Part shown: in pieces, positions 49,758 through 60,250 of the stretch
Numbering within the stretch: position 1 is the stretch's first letter
Layout of the letters: every line of letters begins with the position of its first letter
Source of the DNA: Ascoidea rubescens DSM 1968
Taxonomy: Eukaryota > Ascomycota > Saccharomycetes > Ascoideales > Ascoideaceae
Assembly: GCF_001661345.1 (NCBI RefSeq)
Contig: NW_017962925.1
Coordinates: 310,001 to 374,000, forward strand
Length of the DNA: 64,000 nt
Reading direction: 5' to 3'
Notes under the pieces: generated by a model
Database searches by the model: none
What the model was told of the DNA's origin: nothing
The model's input: the letters and a program-made list of their open reading frames with translations, nothing else
Program-made: the position numbers and the translations under genes

Positions 49758-51371
49758 ATGTCAGACACTGAATCAACAAGGTTGTTGAAGAAATCTTCCT
49801 TTGAGGAAGAAACCACCATCGAAACTCCATTGATTGCAACCTCTGGCAAAACCTCTCTAGTTCCCTTGGAGGAATCTCCCCATGGCAGACATCTCGGCCT
49901 TTACTCCACCATAATATTGTTTATCTCAAGAATGGTGGGCTCTGGTATCTTTGCAACACCTGGGTTGGTCTTTAAAGAAATGCAAGGCTCAACCATCTTG
50001 TTTCTAATTACCTGGGTCGTTGGTGGCATCGTAACTTATAGTGGATTAGCAGTTTATCTTGAATTAGGATCACTAATTCCCAGAAGTGGTGGAACAAAAA
50101 TTTTTTTAGAATTCATATTTCCTAATCCTAAATTCTTTTGGAGTATTATCTTTGGAACCTTTTCAATTTTTTTCAATTTCTGTTCAACAAATTCTATTAT
50201 ATTTGCAGAATATTTACGATTTTCACTAGATTATCCCAACGATGAATACCAGACCAAGAAACTTGCAATTTTATTGATCATATCAGGCTTTTTTGTTCAC
50301 AGCTATTCTAAAAAATTTGGAATTTACTGTCAAAATATTGTTGGAAGTTTAAAGTTATTGACTTTAATATTAATGATTTTGATCAACTTGTACATTTTAT
50401 TAATCCCATCGTCAATCAGTCATATAGAGAAACTACCCTTACGGGAGGTTTTCAAATTCAACAAGAATGAAATTTTAAAGATAAACGATATACCACTACC
50501 AGTTATAGTATCAGCATTACTAAAGACAATATACTCCTTCAGTGGATGGATAAGCGCACACAATGTTCAAAATGAGATTAAAAATCCTATCAAGACACTA
50601 AAATATGGAGCCAATATATCATATTTAAGCATATTTGTATTGTATATTATAATGAACTTGACATATCTAATTATAATACCACACAAAGATATACTCAACA
50701 GTGGAGAATTGATTGGGGCCATACTATTCAAGATAATCTTTGGCAAGAATATTGGTCAAAGATTATTATCACTTATAATATCATTATCAGCAGCTAGTAA
50801 TGTTTTAGTGGTAATATTTGCCGATTCTAGGTTGAATCAAGAAATTGCTAGAGAAGGGTTTTTATTTGGACACAAATTAATATCAAGAAACTATCGTCCA
50901 TTTAATACACCAATACTTGCTATATTGTTACATTGCACTATATCTATAATGGTTATATTAATACCTAGTAAAGGGGAGATATACAACTTTATTGTTTCTA
51001 TGCAAATTTATCCCAATCAGATATTCAATGTTGTAATTTGTCTTGGAATTATTAAGATACGGAACAAATTCAAGAAAATCAAGGCGCCTATTAGGATAAT
51101 GACTTTTTTAATATATTTGTGTTTGGTAAGTTCATTAGGAATAATAGTCAGTCCTTTGATTGAGATTTTGATCAATAAGAATGGTAATGGTGATGATAAT
51201 GGTGAATATGGGTATATAATTGGTGGGTTATTAGTTATAACAATAGGGATAATTTATTGGGCGATTTTTGTTAAGCTTTTACCGTATATTGGTAAATATA
51301 AAATAGTTCGAAAACGAATAGTATTGGAAGATGGATTGGAGATTAAAGTGTGGAATAAAAAGCACTTATAA
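49758..51371 (+). CDS. MUP3: Methionine/cysteine permease, Mup3-like (LAT family)
   Basis: From the ATG at 49758 (MSDTESTRLLKKSS) the protein has 537 residues (S. cerevisiae Mup3 546). About 12 transmembrane segments begin near residue 48 with GLYSTIILFISRMVGSGIFA, which contains the GSGIF substrate-binding motif of APC permeases. EIKNPIKTLKYGA, LSAASNVLVVIFADSRLNQE and the cytosolic tail VLEDGLEIKVW match Mup3 better than Mup1. It acts at the plasma membrane in low-affinity uptake of methionine and related amino acids. The N-terminal Ser/Thr/Lys/Glu-rich tail could host phosphorylation and ubiquitination. It lies alone between two large gene-free gaps, consistent with complex nutrient control. 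Confidence 0.92.
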   Translation: MSDTESTRLLKKSSFEEETTIETPLIATSGKTSLVPLEESPHGRHLGLYSTIILFISRMVGSGIFATPGLVFKEMQGSTILFLITWVVGGIVTYSGLAVYLELGSLIPRSGGTKIFLEFIFPNPKFFWSIIFGTFSIFFNFCSTNSIIFAEYLRFSLDYPNDEYQTKKLAILLIISGFFVHSYSKKFGIYCQNIVGSLKLLTLILMILINLYILLIPSSISHIEKLPLREVFKFNKNEILKINDIPLPVIVSALLKTIYSFSGWISAHNVQNEIKNPIKTLKYGANISYLSIFVLYIIMNLTYLIIIPHKDILNSGELIGAILFKIIFGKNIGQRLLSLIISLSAASNVLVVIFADSRLNQEIAREGFLFGHKLISRNYRPFNTPILAILLHCTISIMVILIPSKGEIYNFIVSMQIYPNQIFNVVICLGIIKIRNKFKKIKAPIRIMTFLIYLCLVSSLGIIVSPLIEILINKNGNGDDNGEYGYIIGGLLVITIGIIYWAIFVKLLPYIGKYKIVRKRIVLEDGLEIKVWNKKHL

Positions 51372-53905
51372 AAGACAAGTGATTAACGGTTGTTTTTTTT
51401 TTCTTTCTTTCTTTCTATTTTAGTGGGTTTATTTTTTTAAATTTTTTTATCAATTTTTTGGTTGCAATGAGAATAAGATTTTAGTTTAATTTTGGATAGT
51501 TTTGAATATGAAATTTAAACGAATATATAAAATAAATATATAATTATATAATTATATAATTATATATATAAATGGGATTGTGGATTGTTTGTTTTTTGAT
51601 AATGAAATATTCGTTGCTGATCAAAAGTTATTATTAGGATAATGAAAGGAAGAACAAACAAATGTAATTACAAAGAATAAAGACGGTAGTATAGGTGAAT
51701 AAGAGTTTATAAGTCAAATATTACTACATTAGCATATCGATATTTCATTTCATTTTATAATATTTTATACTATTTCATATTGTTTTATGATTGTTGTTTT
51801 AGTGATTTTTGATATTATTTAACAAAATAGTAAATTAATGGAAATTTTTACAGATGAAATTTGCTTGCAAGTTGGATAAGTTTAACCTTTAGCATGTTAG
51901 AAATTAGAAATAATAAATCAGAAAAAGGTTGATCAAAATGTTTATACATGAATTAGAGAAAAAAAAAATAGACGAAAGTTGGTAAGTTTCTAATAGCAGT
52001 ATAAGAGTTGTACAACAGTGGTGTAACAGTGGTGTATTGCTTTCTGATGTATAGCCGTTACAGTTAGAGGTTTATGATGTTAGTGATTTGGCTAAAATGA
52101 CAGTGGATAATAGCAGGATTCTTGCATTTGATTGGCCTTATTTTTTTTCGCAGAATTGAATAGCAGTGAATGCATTCAACTGTTGAAGCTGGGCAGAACT
52201 GTTCGTTCTGCTTTGGGTTCAACAATGGGATAGAAAAAGAAAGCTGCGAAAACACAGTTGGAACAGTTATGAACATCTCAAAAACGTCGATCTGTCGATC
52301 TGTTGATCTTGGTATTGTAAAAGCTGTGAGCACAAACCCAAAACGCAGCAGAACGAGCACCATATCATGTTCATTATCATGTTCATAGCAATAGTCGTGC
52401 TTCAGGACACTTGGGGCTATTTCCAGCAGCGAGATTTCTACCCACAGGCTTTTGCTACAGACGTTCAGTTGCTGAAGTAAGAAACTAAATTGGTGAGTGT
52501 GCTTTGGGTAATTTTGTATGGAACTGGAACTGGAATTGCCTGGAACTAGCTCTAGCGCATTAGTAAGCACCTCCCAAATAGCCCCTCGTCGCCAGCAATC
52601 TCTAGCTGCTGCCTCTGCTGCCCCTGCTGCCTCTGCTGCTATTGCTCTGAATGCCCTCGGGTCTCTGCTCCTGTCAGGTGCAAAACAACCCACGGCTGCG
52701 GGTGCGGCCAAGTACGGCATTTATTGCAGCTGTGTACAGTTACACGTGCAGCGGGGTCTTACCCAGCTGCGTGGGTTGTTCTGGTTGTTCTTTCCTTTTC
52801 TTTTGGGGTGTTCTAGAAAGCAGCATGAGGCATATTGGCTGCTATCTCCACCGCAGAAACAATAGAGATCTGCAGCTCATGTGTACGCTGTAATGCGTTG
52901 GTGTGCGTGTATTTACTCGACTTGCAAGATATTTCTATTTCAGCTGTTGTTGCGTACGCACGGGTAAATAGCTTCGTGAAACCTACACGCGCTTCTAAAT
53001 GTCCTGTGCGCACAGGGCAGAACGAGGACACATTCTTTGAGAGCGACTGCTCCCAAAAAGGCCTGGAGGAAATCAGTGATATAACCTCGATTTGTTCAAA
53101 GATTGGCATAGAGCAACGATTTGCAAATACTTTTTTTTGCTTCTTTCCACTTCACTCTTAATTGGCTCTTCTTTATCCACTGGCTTCTTTTCAGCCCAAT
53201 CCCATCCTCTCTATATGATCTTCCAATTGTCATTTGCTTTGGGGAATTTGCATTTACATTTACGTTTTACAACCACCAATTTACAATTTAAAATTTATTC
53301 TTTACAATTTACTCTTTACTCTTTACTCTTTATTATTTATCATTAGCCATTTGGTTCTCTTTCTATAAATACTCCATTTCCATTTAGCAACCATTAGCAG
53401 ATTGGCAGAAAGAAACATCAACCACTTGAAAAGATTTTCATGCAGAATTAGCCACTTTAGTCCAATTTAAAATTTACAGAATTTTAAATTGCAGAATTCA
53501 ATGTATTAAAATTTAAATTTTATACCCAGATTCTCTTCTTTCAAAGCTTCATTTCATTTCACTGGATTTCATTTTTATTTCATGTTTTATTATTATATCA
53601 TTATATTTTTCTATTTACTTTTTTTTTTTAATCCTTCTTCCATCTCACTTTCTCTATTATATAAAGCTTATTTGTTCGTTTTTTGCTCTTTTTATAAAAT
53701 TTCACTCATTTCATAAGTTTTGCTCAAAGTACATCAAATTTATAATCAAAAAAAAGTATATACATATACATATATATATATATGAATATATGAATATTAA
53801 TGTTATCTTCTTTATAATCTTCCTCATATCCTATCTATAAAAAAATAATTACATTAAAATAGAAAAAAACAACTTTTTGTACACCAATCACATTCATCAC
53901 TAAAA
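51372..53905. other. 2.5-kb gap between MUP3 and the 53906 gene, with a GC island
   Basis: The gap holds AT-rich MUP3 3' flank (51372-52060) and DNA of mixed composition (52060-52540). A GC-rich island with repeated CTGCTGCCTCTGCTG lies at 52540-53060, with CACGTG at 52743-52748. About 850 bp of AT-rich DNA then lead to the next ATG, including TTTACAATTTA repeats near 53270-53330 and a (TA)n tract at 53765-53785. A 218-codon minus frame (52720-52064) starts in the island, but its N-terminus is only translated CTG repeat. I do not call it a gene. Confidence 0.5.
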
Positions 53906-56200
53906 ATGAATCCTTTGGATGATACCTCTTTCTATCTGTTGAATCCTCTTTTTTGTGATATTTATAAAAACTTCTACGATGCAATTTTGAAATTATCAAT
54001 TCTTTCAAATAATTTTAATAGTTATTTATCTGAAAAATCATCTTACTTCAACCAGTCAAATAACAATAATTCTCTTTGTTCGGATTTATTGGATTTATCT
54101 CAAATTTTAAATGTAGATATTGACATAAATTTTATCTTAAATGTCAATAATAATCTTTCAACCAACGAAATCGATACCAATAATGATATTGATAACAATA
54201 ACGATAACGATAATGATATTGATAATGACAATCATATTGATGAAAATGACAATCATATTGATGAAAATGACAATGAAAATGAAAATGACAATGACAATGA
54301 CAATGACAATGACAATAACAATAACAATAACTACAATAATGACATTAAATGTTATATCGATGCAAATAAAATCTTATACAACACTTTATCAACAAAAATT
54401 GAAATAGAATCCCCAAGATTTCTTCATCTCACAAATAACAATGATAATGAAAGCAAAATTCTTATCTTACAATTCGAAAAAATAGTGTCTGACTTATCAA
54501 ACTCTTTAAACATTTTAAATGACTTAAAATTAAAAATTGATAAAAATTTAAATGATTTTATTATCAAAGATAACAACTCAAATACAAATACCACTGCAAA
54601 TGCAAATGCAAATGCAAATTTTTCTAATAACATTTCTAATAACATCGAAATCTTTCATAACCAAACTAATAACAAAATATTTAATCAAAATATCAACCAC
54701 TTATACTACAGCCTCCCTTTCAAAAATTATTTAGAATTTAATATCATTTATTTGCCCTTGAAATTATTTAAATCCCAAATCCTAGATTATTTTCTATATA
54801 TAAGAGATAACATTTCAACCAATCATGAGTCATGGAAAATTGTCAATTTTAGATTATTATATCTAACAGTTTATAAAATTATCCTATTTTTTGAATACTC
54901 TTCAAATCTAATTAAAAAAATAACCCTTCAATCAAAATCAGATAATATAAATATCGATGTCATAAATAACATAAACAACATCAAAAATATCAACAATATT
55001 GGCAATACTAGATTCATAAAATTCCCAGACTTTAATTCTTTGATTAAACAATATATCATCGAATCCGAAATCCTTAAAACAAATTTGCTTCAAATTGAAA
55101 CTATTTCAAATAATATTACCCAGAGACCTCCTTATAATTTAATGAACAATATTTATAGCCTGTGTCTAGCTGAAAGGAAAAAGAATTTATACAATAATAA
55201 TGATAGTAACAACAATAACATCATTACAAAAATAGATTCAAATTTTAATATCAACAATCCTCTGATCAATACTCATAACTCAAATATTATAAAACAAAAT
55301 GTCACCAATTATACTGATGATAAATACTATAATAACTTTTTTGGTGATTTTGTATCACAGTTCTACCAATTACAGCCAATTTTTGAGTTCATTATAAATA
55401 TATTATTTAACTATCAAGTAAGATATCTTGAAAGAATTAAAAAAATTCTACTAAATTCCGGCCTATCTTTCGATAATAACGACAACATTATCTTAAATGA
55501 AAACGAAAATATCAATGAATTAAATAATGCTGATATTCAAAATTTATCAATAATTTTTTGCACAATATCTGGAAATTTTAAAAATTCTATCGCAATCTTA
55601 AGAGAAAACATGGTAAAAATTGAAGATTCTTATTATTATTCGGATTACCAAACAACAAATTACCAAAAATTCATGACTTTAAAAATCATCCCATTAGCTC
55701 TTCTAAGATCCTGGATTATCTTTGATAACTCATATAGATATATAATTTCAGTCTCTGATACTTTTGAAAAAATCTCAAATTCGTCTCCAGTTGATTGTAA
55801 TAAACCAGTTTTATTACCTGCTTTAAACATTAATTATGATCTCCCTACTTTTGACAATTCTGATCAAATACCAATCTCTCAGTCAACTTTGCCATCAAAT
55901 ATATCAATTATTAATAATTTAGCAAAACTAATTCATGAGTTTTTTTATTCTTTGAATTTTATCACTCCTGGTGTAAGACATAAATTAAGTGAATTGTCAT
56001 ATGGAAAACTCGAATTTTTACATTGTTTATCATCTTTGTCACATAATATAAATGAAAAGAGAAACATTCCTAAAATTAAAGCATCCTTAGATGAAGTAAA
56101 AACAGATATAATAAGGGATTTCGATGATTTAGTAACCCTAATTGAAACTGAAGATAACATATCTGAACTATCCAACTTTTTAATTCTATATCCTAAATAG
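53906..56200 (+). CDS. Unrecognised 764-residue Asn/Asp-rich protein
   Basis: Not recognised. The N-terminus (MNPLDDTSFYLLNPLFCDIY) leads into helical sequence. An Asp/Asn/Glu repeat tract covers about residues 92-150 (DNDIDNDNHIDENDN type). A mostly helical body follows with scattered hydrophobic motifs (LRSWIIFDNSYRYIISVSD, YQLQPIFEFIINILFNYQVR). The better-ordered C-terminus reads NLAKLIHEFFYSLNFITPG and RHKLSELSYGKLEFLHCLSS. There is no signal peptide or transmembrane segment. Codon usage is like its neighbours and the frame is uninterrupted for 2.3 kb, so it is a real gene. Its GC-island promoter lies about 0.85 kb upstream. It is convergent with PRP16. Confidence 0.8.
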   Translation: MNPLDDTSFYLLNPLFCDIYKNFYDAILKLSILSNNFNSYLSEKSSYFNQSNNNNSLCSDLLDLSQILNVDIDINFILNVNNNLSTNEIDTNNDIDNNNDNDNDIDNDNHIDENDNHIDENDNENENDNDNDNDNDNNNNNNYNNDIKCYIDANKILYNTLSTKIEIESPRFLHLTNNNDNESKILILQFEKIVSDLSNSLNILNDLKLKIDKNLNDFIIKDNNSNTNTTANANANANFSNNISNNIEIFHNQTNNKIFNQNINHLYYSLPFKNYLEFNIIYLPLKLFKSQILDYFLYIRDNISTNHESWKIVNFRLLYLTVYKIILFFEYSSNLIKKITLQSKSDNINIDVINNINNIKNINNIGNTRFIKFPDFNSLIKQYIIESEILKTNLLQIETISNNITQRPPYNLMNNIYSLCLAERKKNLYNNNDSNNNNIITKIDSNFNINNPLINTHNSNIIKQNVTNYTDDKYYNNFFGDFVSQFYQLQPIFEFIINILFNYQVRYLERIKKILLNSGLSFDNNDNIILNENENINELNNADIQNLSIIFCTISGNFKNSIAILRENMVKIEDSYYYSDYQTTNYQKFMTLKIIPLALLRSWIIFDNSYRYIISVSDTFEKISNSSPVDCNKPVLLPALNINYDLPTFDNSDQIPISQSTLPSNISIINNLAKLIHEFFYSLNFITPGVRHKLSELSYGKLEFLHCLSSLSHNINEKRNIPKIKASLDEVKTDIIRDFDDLVTLIETEDNISELSNFLILYPK

Positions 56201-56654
56201 TAAAAATAATTATTAAAATTATTGGTAATTATTAAAATTATTAGTAATTATTAGTTTTGATAGTGCCAACTGCTGTTACAGTTTTTATGCAAATTTCATT
56301 ACCTAAATTTCATGTTTTTTCTTTCTTTTTTTTTTTTGTTTTGTATTTTTATTGCTATTCTTAATAAGCAAATTTGATTTACATGTGTTGATAAACGCAA
56401 AATTTCTATTTAATTCTTTTGGTTATTCTTATTATTTTTTTATTTTCTTCATTCAAAAATTAGCTATTATGAGTATCTTAATAACTAATTTACCTTTTGT
56501 TTTTCATTTCTTTTTTCATTTCTATTTTTTTGCTTTATTTATTTTTTGCTCTCAAATTCCAAATAAGCAATCATGTTTATTTTCAAACTTTTTATTTAGA
56601 TACTATTATTAATTATCCTTCTTATATTTTATAAACAAACTTTTATGATTTATC
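56201..56654. other. Convergent intergenic DNA before PRP16
   Basis: T-rich 3' flanks with short AATTATTAAAATTATTGGT repeats (56205-56255). Nothing gene-like is seen. Confidence 0.7.
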
Positions 56655-59624
56655 TTAATTAACTTTTTTTTCAACAATAGAATAAAAGACACTTCCATAT
56701 TTGGCTAGCCATTCTGGTTCAACAACAGTGACAGTAGACATATACTCTTTTGATGTCAATACTAATTCATGATAAATCACAAAATTAGGCAAATCACCCA
56801 AGCCAAATAGTGCTGAAGTCGGATGTAAATACAACTCCAAGTTTGTTCTTAAATTAGTGTATTTACCAAAACTTTTAACTTTGCAAGCTTGATTAAAAAA
56901 CCCTGAACAAATGCATTCTTTGACAATTTCCCAGTCTAATCCACATGAATGAATTTTTAGATTATTGGATTTCATAATATACTCTAATTGTTCTTTTATG
57001 TCTCTTGCTCTTCTTAAAGATTTCGAGTGCAAAAATTTTTTTGAGCACCATTGATTTGAATACTTGTTATACTTCCACTGATGGTAAACGTTTAATAAAG
57101 TCAAATGATCCGATTCAGGGATAAAAAATTTTTCTCGAATTAAATCTGACTCTTTCTCTGTTTCTTTTGGTCTGTAAAACACGTTTGGGACAGAAAGCAT
57201 GGAGACAATTATTACCATTTCCTCAGAACAGCCAAATTCAGATGATAGTAATAAAATTTTAGATAAGGATGGTTCCATTGGGAACTTTGCCATTTGAGAG
57301 CCCAACTGAGTTAAATTCCCAAAATCATCTAATGCTTCAAGTGACCATAAATCGTACAAGGCAGAATTGATTGTTTCTTCAGGTGGAGGGTCCATGAAGG
57401 GAAATTTCAACAAGTCGCTGACGCCTAAGGATTTTAACAATAAAATTGTATTTGAAAGATTTGTTCTCTGAATCTCGGGGATTGTTTCTGTATACATTTC
57501 AACTTTTGAAGCTGATTCAGTATACAAGCGATAAGCAACACCAGGTTCAGTTCTACCAGCTCTACCACTTCTTTGATTTGCATTTGCAAGAGATATAGGG
57601 GCGATTTGTAGAGTATCCATACCCATCTTAGGGTTGTAAACTTTTATTTTGCAAAAGCCAGTGTCAACGACGTATTTGATACCATCAACAGTTAAAGAGG
57701 TTTCGGCGATATTTGTTGCAATGACACATTTTCTTATGTTGTTTTCTGATTTATTGAATATTTTTGCTTGTAAATCAGCGGGTAATTGGGAATATATGGG
57801 CAAGATATCTAATGGAGGGGGATCATCTAATTCCATTAACTTTTCTTTTAGAACGTCGCATGTAGTCTCTATATCTTCCTGACCAGTCATAAATACTAGA
57901 ATATCACCAGGACCAGAGCCTAAATGAATGGTTAATATTTGTTTTATGGCCATTTCAACATAATCGACAGAAGCAGATTTGGCGTAAAGGACGTCAACAG
58001 GAAAGGTACGACCAGGAATTGTAAATTGAGGGCAGTTGCCAAAGAATTTGGAAAATTTTTCAGCATTCATTGTAGCTGAGGTAACAATTAATTTTAGGTC
58101 TCTTCTTCTTTTTAAGATTTGTTTGAACAAGCCCATTAATATATCAGTGTTTAATGCTCTTTCATGAGCTTCATCCATTATAATGCAAGAGTAATTGTCT
58201 AGATCTGGGTCTAATAGTGATTCTCTTAATAATATACCATCAGTCATGTATTTAATTTTTGTCAAATTGGAAGTGCAATCTTCAAAACGAATAGCAAAAC
58301 CAACTTCATTTCCTAAAGTGACATTCATTTCTTCAGATACTCTTTTTGCTACAGACATTGCAGCGACTCTACGTGGTTGAGTACAGCCTATGATGCCTCT
58401 GGATGTGTAGCCGTAATCATTTAAGAATTGTGTTAGTTGAGTAGTTTTACCGGAGCCAGTTTCACCTACTATGACGACTATTTGGTTATCATTTATGACT
58501 TGTAGAAGCTTATCCTTTACGGTGAAGATTGGTAATGAAAGTCTTTGAGATAGGATTTTTTGATGGTGATTAGGAGAAGAAAATTTTGTTAGAGAGGATA
58601 GAAATTTATTATTGTTATTAATGTGCAATTGAGAATGAGAATGAGAGAGATTTGTGCTGTTTCTATTGTTTTCGTGATCTTGGATTCCAAGAACATTGCC
58701 TATATTTGTTCCAATGATTGTTGCATTGTCTTTATTTTGTCTTTGTTTTTCTCTCAAGGTTCTTCTTTCATTTACTAGGTAACTGCCTTTTTTACAAAAG
58801 ATAGCTAGATCAGATACAGGGTCTTTGAAAATAGAGATATTGAAATTGAATTGGTTGAAGGATGTATTTAAATGAGTTGATTTGAGAAAGGCCGGAAGGT
58901 TGATATGGACTTTCAAGTCAATGAGAGTATCATCATTATCATCGAGATCATCAAAATTATTATTGATTGGAATTGATTTTTTGGGTGATGAGTATATACC
59001 ACTATTAACGATTCTTGAGGTTTCCCAGAGGTTTTGTTCTTTGAATTTTTTATTTTTCAGGATATTTTTCGTCTGATTTATTTGATTCGCTTTAGATTTG
59101 TGGGAATTGATTCTTCGTTTCACGAGAGATTGTGGATTTATATTAGAATTCAGATAAAACTCAGTGTTGGCAGATGGATCAGCATCGTACCATTGACGAT
59201 CAAACTGAATTGAATCATCGTTAGAGTCGTAGGAATCATTCATAGGATATATATTATCAGAAGCATCTCTGTTAGTTTCCAAATTTTTGAAAATATAGTT
59301 TGATTGGTTTTTGTTGCCCAGAGAACTGTTCTTATTTCGTAGATAAGCATACTTGTTCTGCAATTTCTGCTTCAATTCGTTGCACTTTTGTTGGTTGGCA
59401 TCAGAAACAACAGCCGGTGGGAGTGAATCAGATCTGGCATCGTCTTTGCTTGTCAGCAGCAGCAGCAGCTTGTCGATGTTATTTGTTGTTGAAACAGAGA
59501 GGTTTTCGTCGTTGAACAAGTCCAATCTGATCCTCTTGGAGCCCCTCCTGCGCTGATCTGCCCTGCGCAGAAACAACTTCTTTGGCTTCCTGAACACAAT
59601 CTTGGTGTGCTGGTTTTCAGACAT
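56655..59624 (-). CDS. PRP16: DEAH-box splicing helicase Prp16
   Basis: The 989-residue protein (S. cerevisiae Prp16 1071) has a divergent, charged N-terminus (1-350). The DEAH core follows: Walker A GETGSGKT near residue 387, CTQPRRVAAMSVAKRV, DEAH near 484, SATMNAEKFSKFFGNCPQF, FMTGQEDIETTC and QRSGRAGRTEPG. A winged-helix/ratchet/OB C-terminus comes last (HPTSALFGLGDLP, YHELVLTSKEYMS, VEPEWLAKYG). MYTETIPEIQRTNLSNTILL and NVYHQWKYNKYSNQWC separate it from Prp2, Prp22 and Prp43. Prp16 remodels the spliceosome between the two catalytic steps and proofreads the first. Residues 53-57 are encoded by five consecutive CTG codons. It is divergent from YNG1. Confidence 0.96.
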   Translation of the reverse strand: MSENQHTKIVFRKPKKLFLRRADQRRRGSKRIRLDLFNDENLSVSTTNNIDKLLLLLTSKDDARSDSLPPAVVSDANQQKCNELKQKLQNKYAYLRNKNSSLGNKNQSNYIFKNLETNRDASDNIYPMNDSYDSNDDSIQFDRQWYDADPSANTEFYLNSNINPQSLVKRRINSHKSKANQINQTKNILKNKKFKEQNLWETSRIVNSGIYSSPKKSIPINNNFDDLDDNDDTLIDLKVHINLPAFLKSTHLNTSFNQFNFNISIFKDPVSDLAIFCKKGSYLVNERRTLREKQRQNKDNATIIGTNIGNVLGIQDHENNRNSTNLSHSHSQLHINNNNKFLSSLTKFSSPNHHQKILSQRLSLPIFTVKDKLLQVINDNQIVVIVGETGSGKTTQLTQFLNDYGYTSRGIIGCTQPRRVAAMSVAKRVSEEMNVTLGNEVGFAIRFEDCTSNLTKIKYMTDGILLRESLLDPDLDNYSCIIMDEAHERALNTDILMGLFKQILKRRRDLKLIVTSATMNAEKFSKFFGNCPQFTIPGRTFPVDVLYAKSASVDYVEMAIKQILTIHLGSGPGDILVFMTGQEDIETTCDVLKEKLMELDDPPPLDILPIYSQLPADLQAKIFNKSENNIRKCVIATNIAETSLTVDGIKYVVDTGFCKIKVYNPKMGMDTLQIAPISLANANQRSGRAGRTEPGVAYRLYTESASKVEMYTETIPEIQRTNLSNTILLLKSLGVSDLLKFPFMDPPPEETINSALYDLWSLEALDDFGNLTQLGSQMAKFPMEPSLSKILLLSSEFGCSEEMVIIVSMLSVPNVFYRPKETEKESDLIREKFFIPESDHLTLLNVYHQWKYNKYSNQWCSKKFLHSKSLRRARDIKEQLEYIMKSNNLKIHSCGLDWEIVKECICSGFFNQACKVKSFGKYTNLRTNLELYLHPTSALFGLGDLPNFVIYHELVLTSKEYMSTVTVVEPEWLAKYGSVFYSIVEKKVN

Positions 59625-60250
59625 GATCTCTGAAGGCGTTGAATCTTCTGCTGCTGCTCCTGCTCCTGCTTCTTCTGCTTACTGAACAGTAAAGAGTGCC
59701 CTTCCGCATTAGCACAAATATGCACGTAATAGATTACAGCGTGCCCTTTCAACTGAGATTCCGGGTAACCGCTGGCTCAACTGACTAAGAGCTTACCAAT
59801 CTGCTGACAGAGCGCTGACTACTGCGGCTGAGTCAGAGATGAGCAATCCTGAGTAGTAAGCACTGATTAATCCTGCTGAGTCAGCTCTGAGTCAGACCCA
59901 CGTGCACACACTCTTCCGCGCAGGTCCGCTCTGGCGGTTTAAATGCAAATCCAACGCCAAAACTAGTGCTTTTGTGTTTGGACCTGTTGTTTATTTCCTT
60001 CCAACGAGAAGCATCTTCTGCTGCCAGAGCCTCCCGACACTCCTCTGCCTCTGCTGCCTCTGCCGCCGCTGCTTCCCAGATCCTGTTTTCTATGCTCTGC
60101 TTCCTCTCCACTGTGCACTTTTAAGAGACGCTTGATATTCCACTGGCTTCTGTTTGCTTGCAACTTTATTTACTTGCTCTGCGATATTGGTTATTATCTG
60201 TTTTCTAACCGTAGCAAGACCAGTTTAGACAATAGAGTTTATTATGAGTT
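59625..60250. promoter_or_regulatory. Divergent PRP16/YNG1 promoter
   Basis: Elements visible: CTGCT/CTCCTGCTC repeats beside PRP16 (59645-59680); CGGGTAA (59762-59768), the inverse of the Reb1 core TTACCCG; TGACTAA (59782-59788); TGAGTCA at 59829, 59877 and 59888; CACGTG (59899-59904). A second CTGCCTCTGCTGCCTCTGCC block covers 60030-60075. A TTATGAG ATG at 60244 opens a six-codon upstream frame overlapping the YNG1 start. Confidence 0.6.

Noticed and set aside
52064-52720. 218-codon minus-strand frame starting in the GC island
   Set aside because: The Ala-rich N-terminus is just translated CTG/CAG promoter repeats and the remainder has no domain or typical codon pattern.
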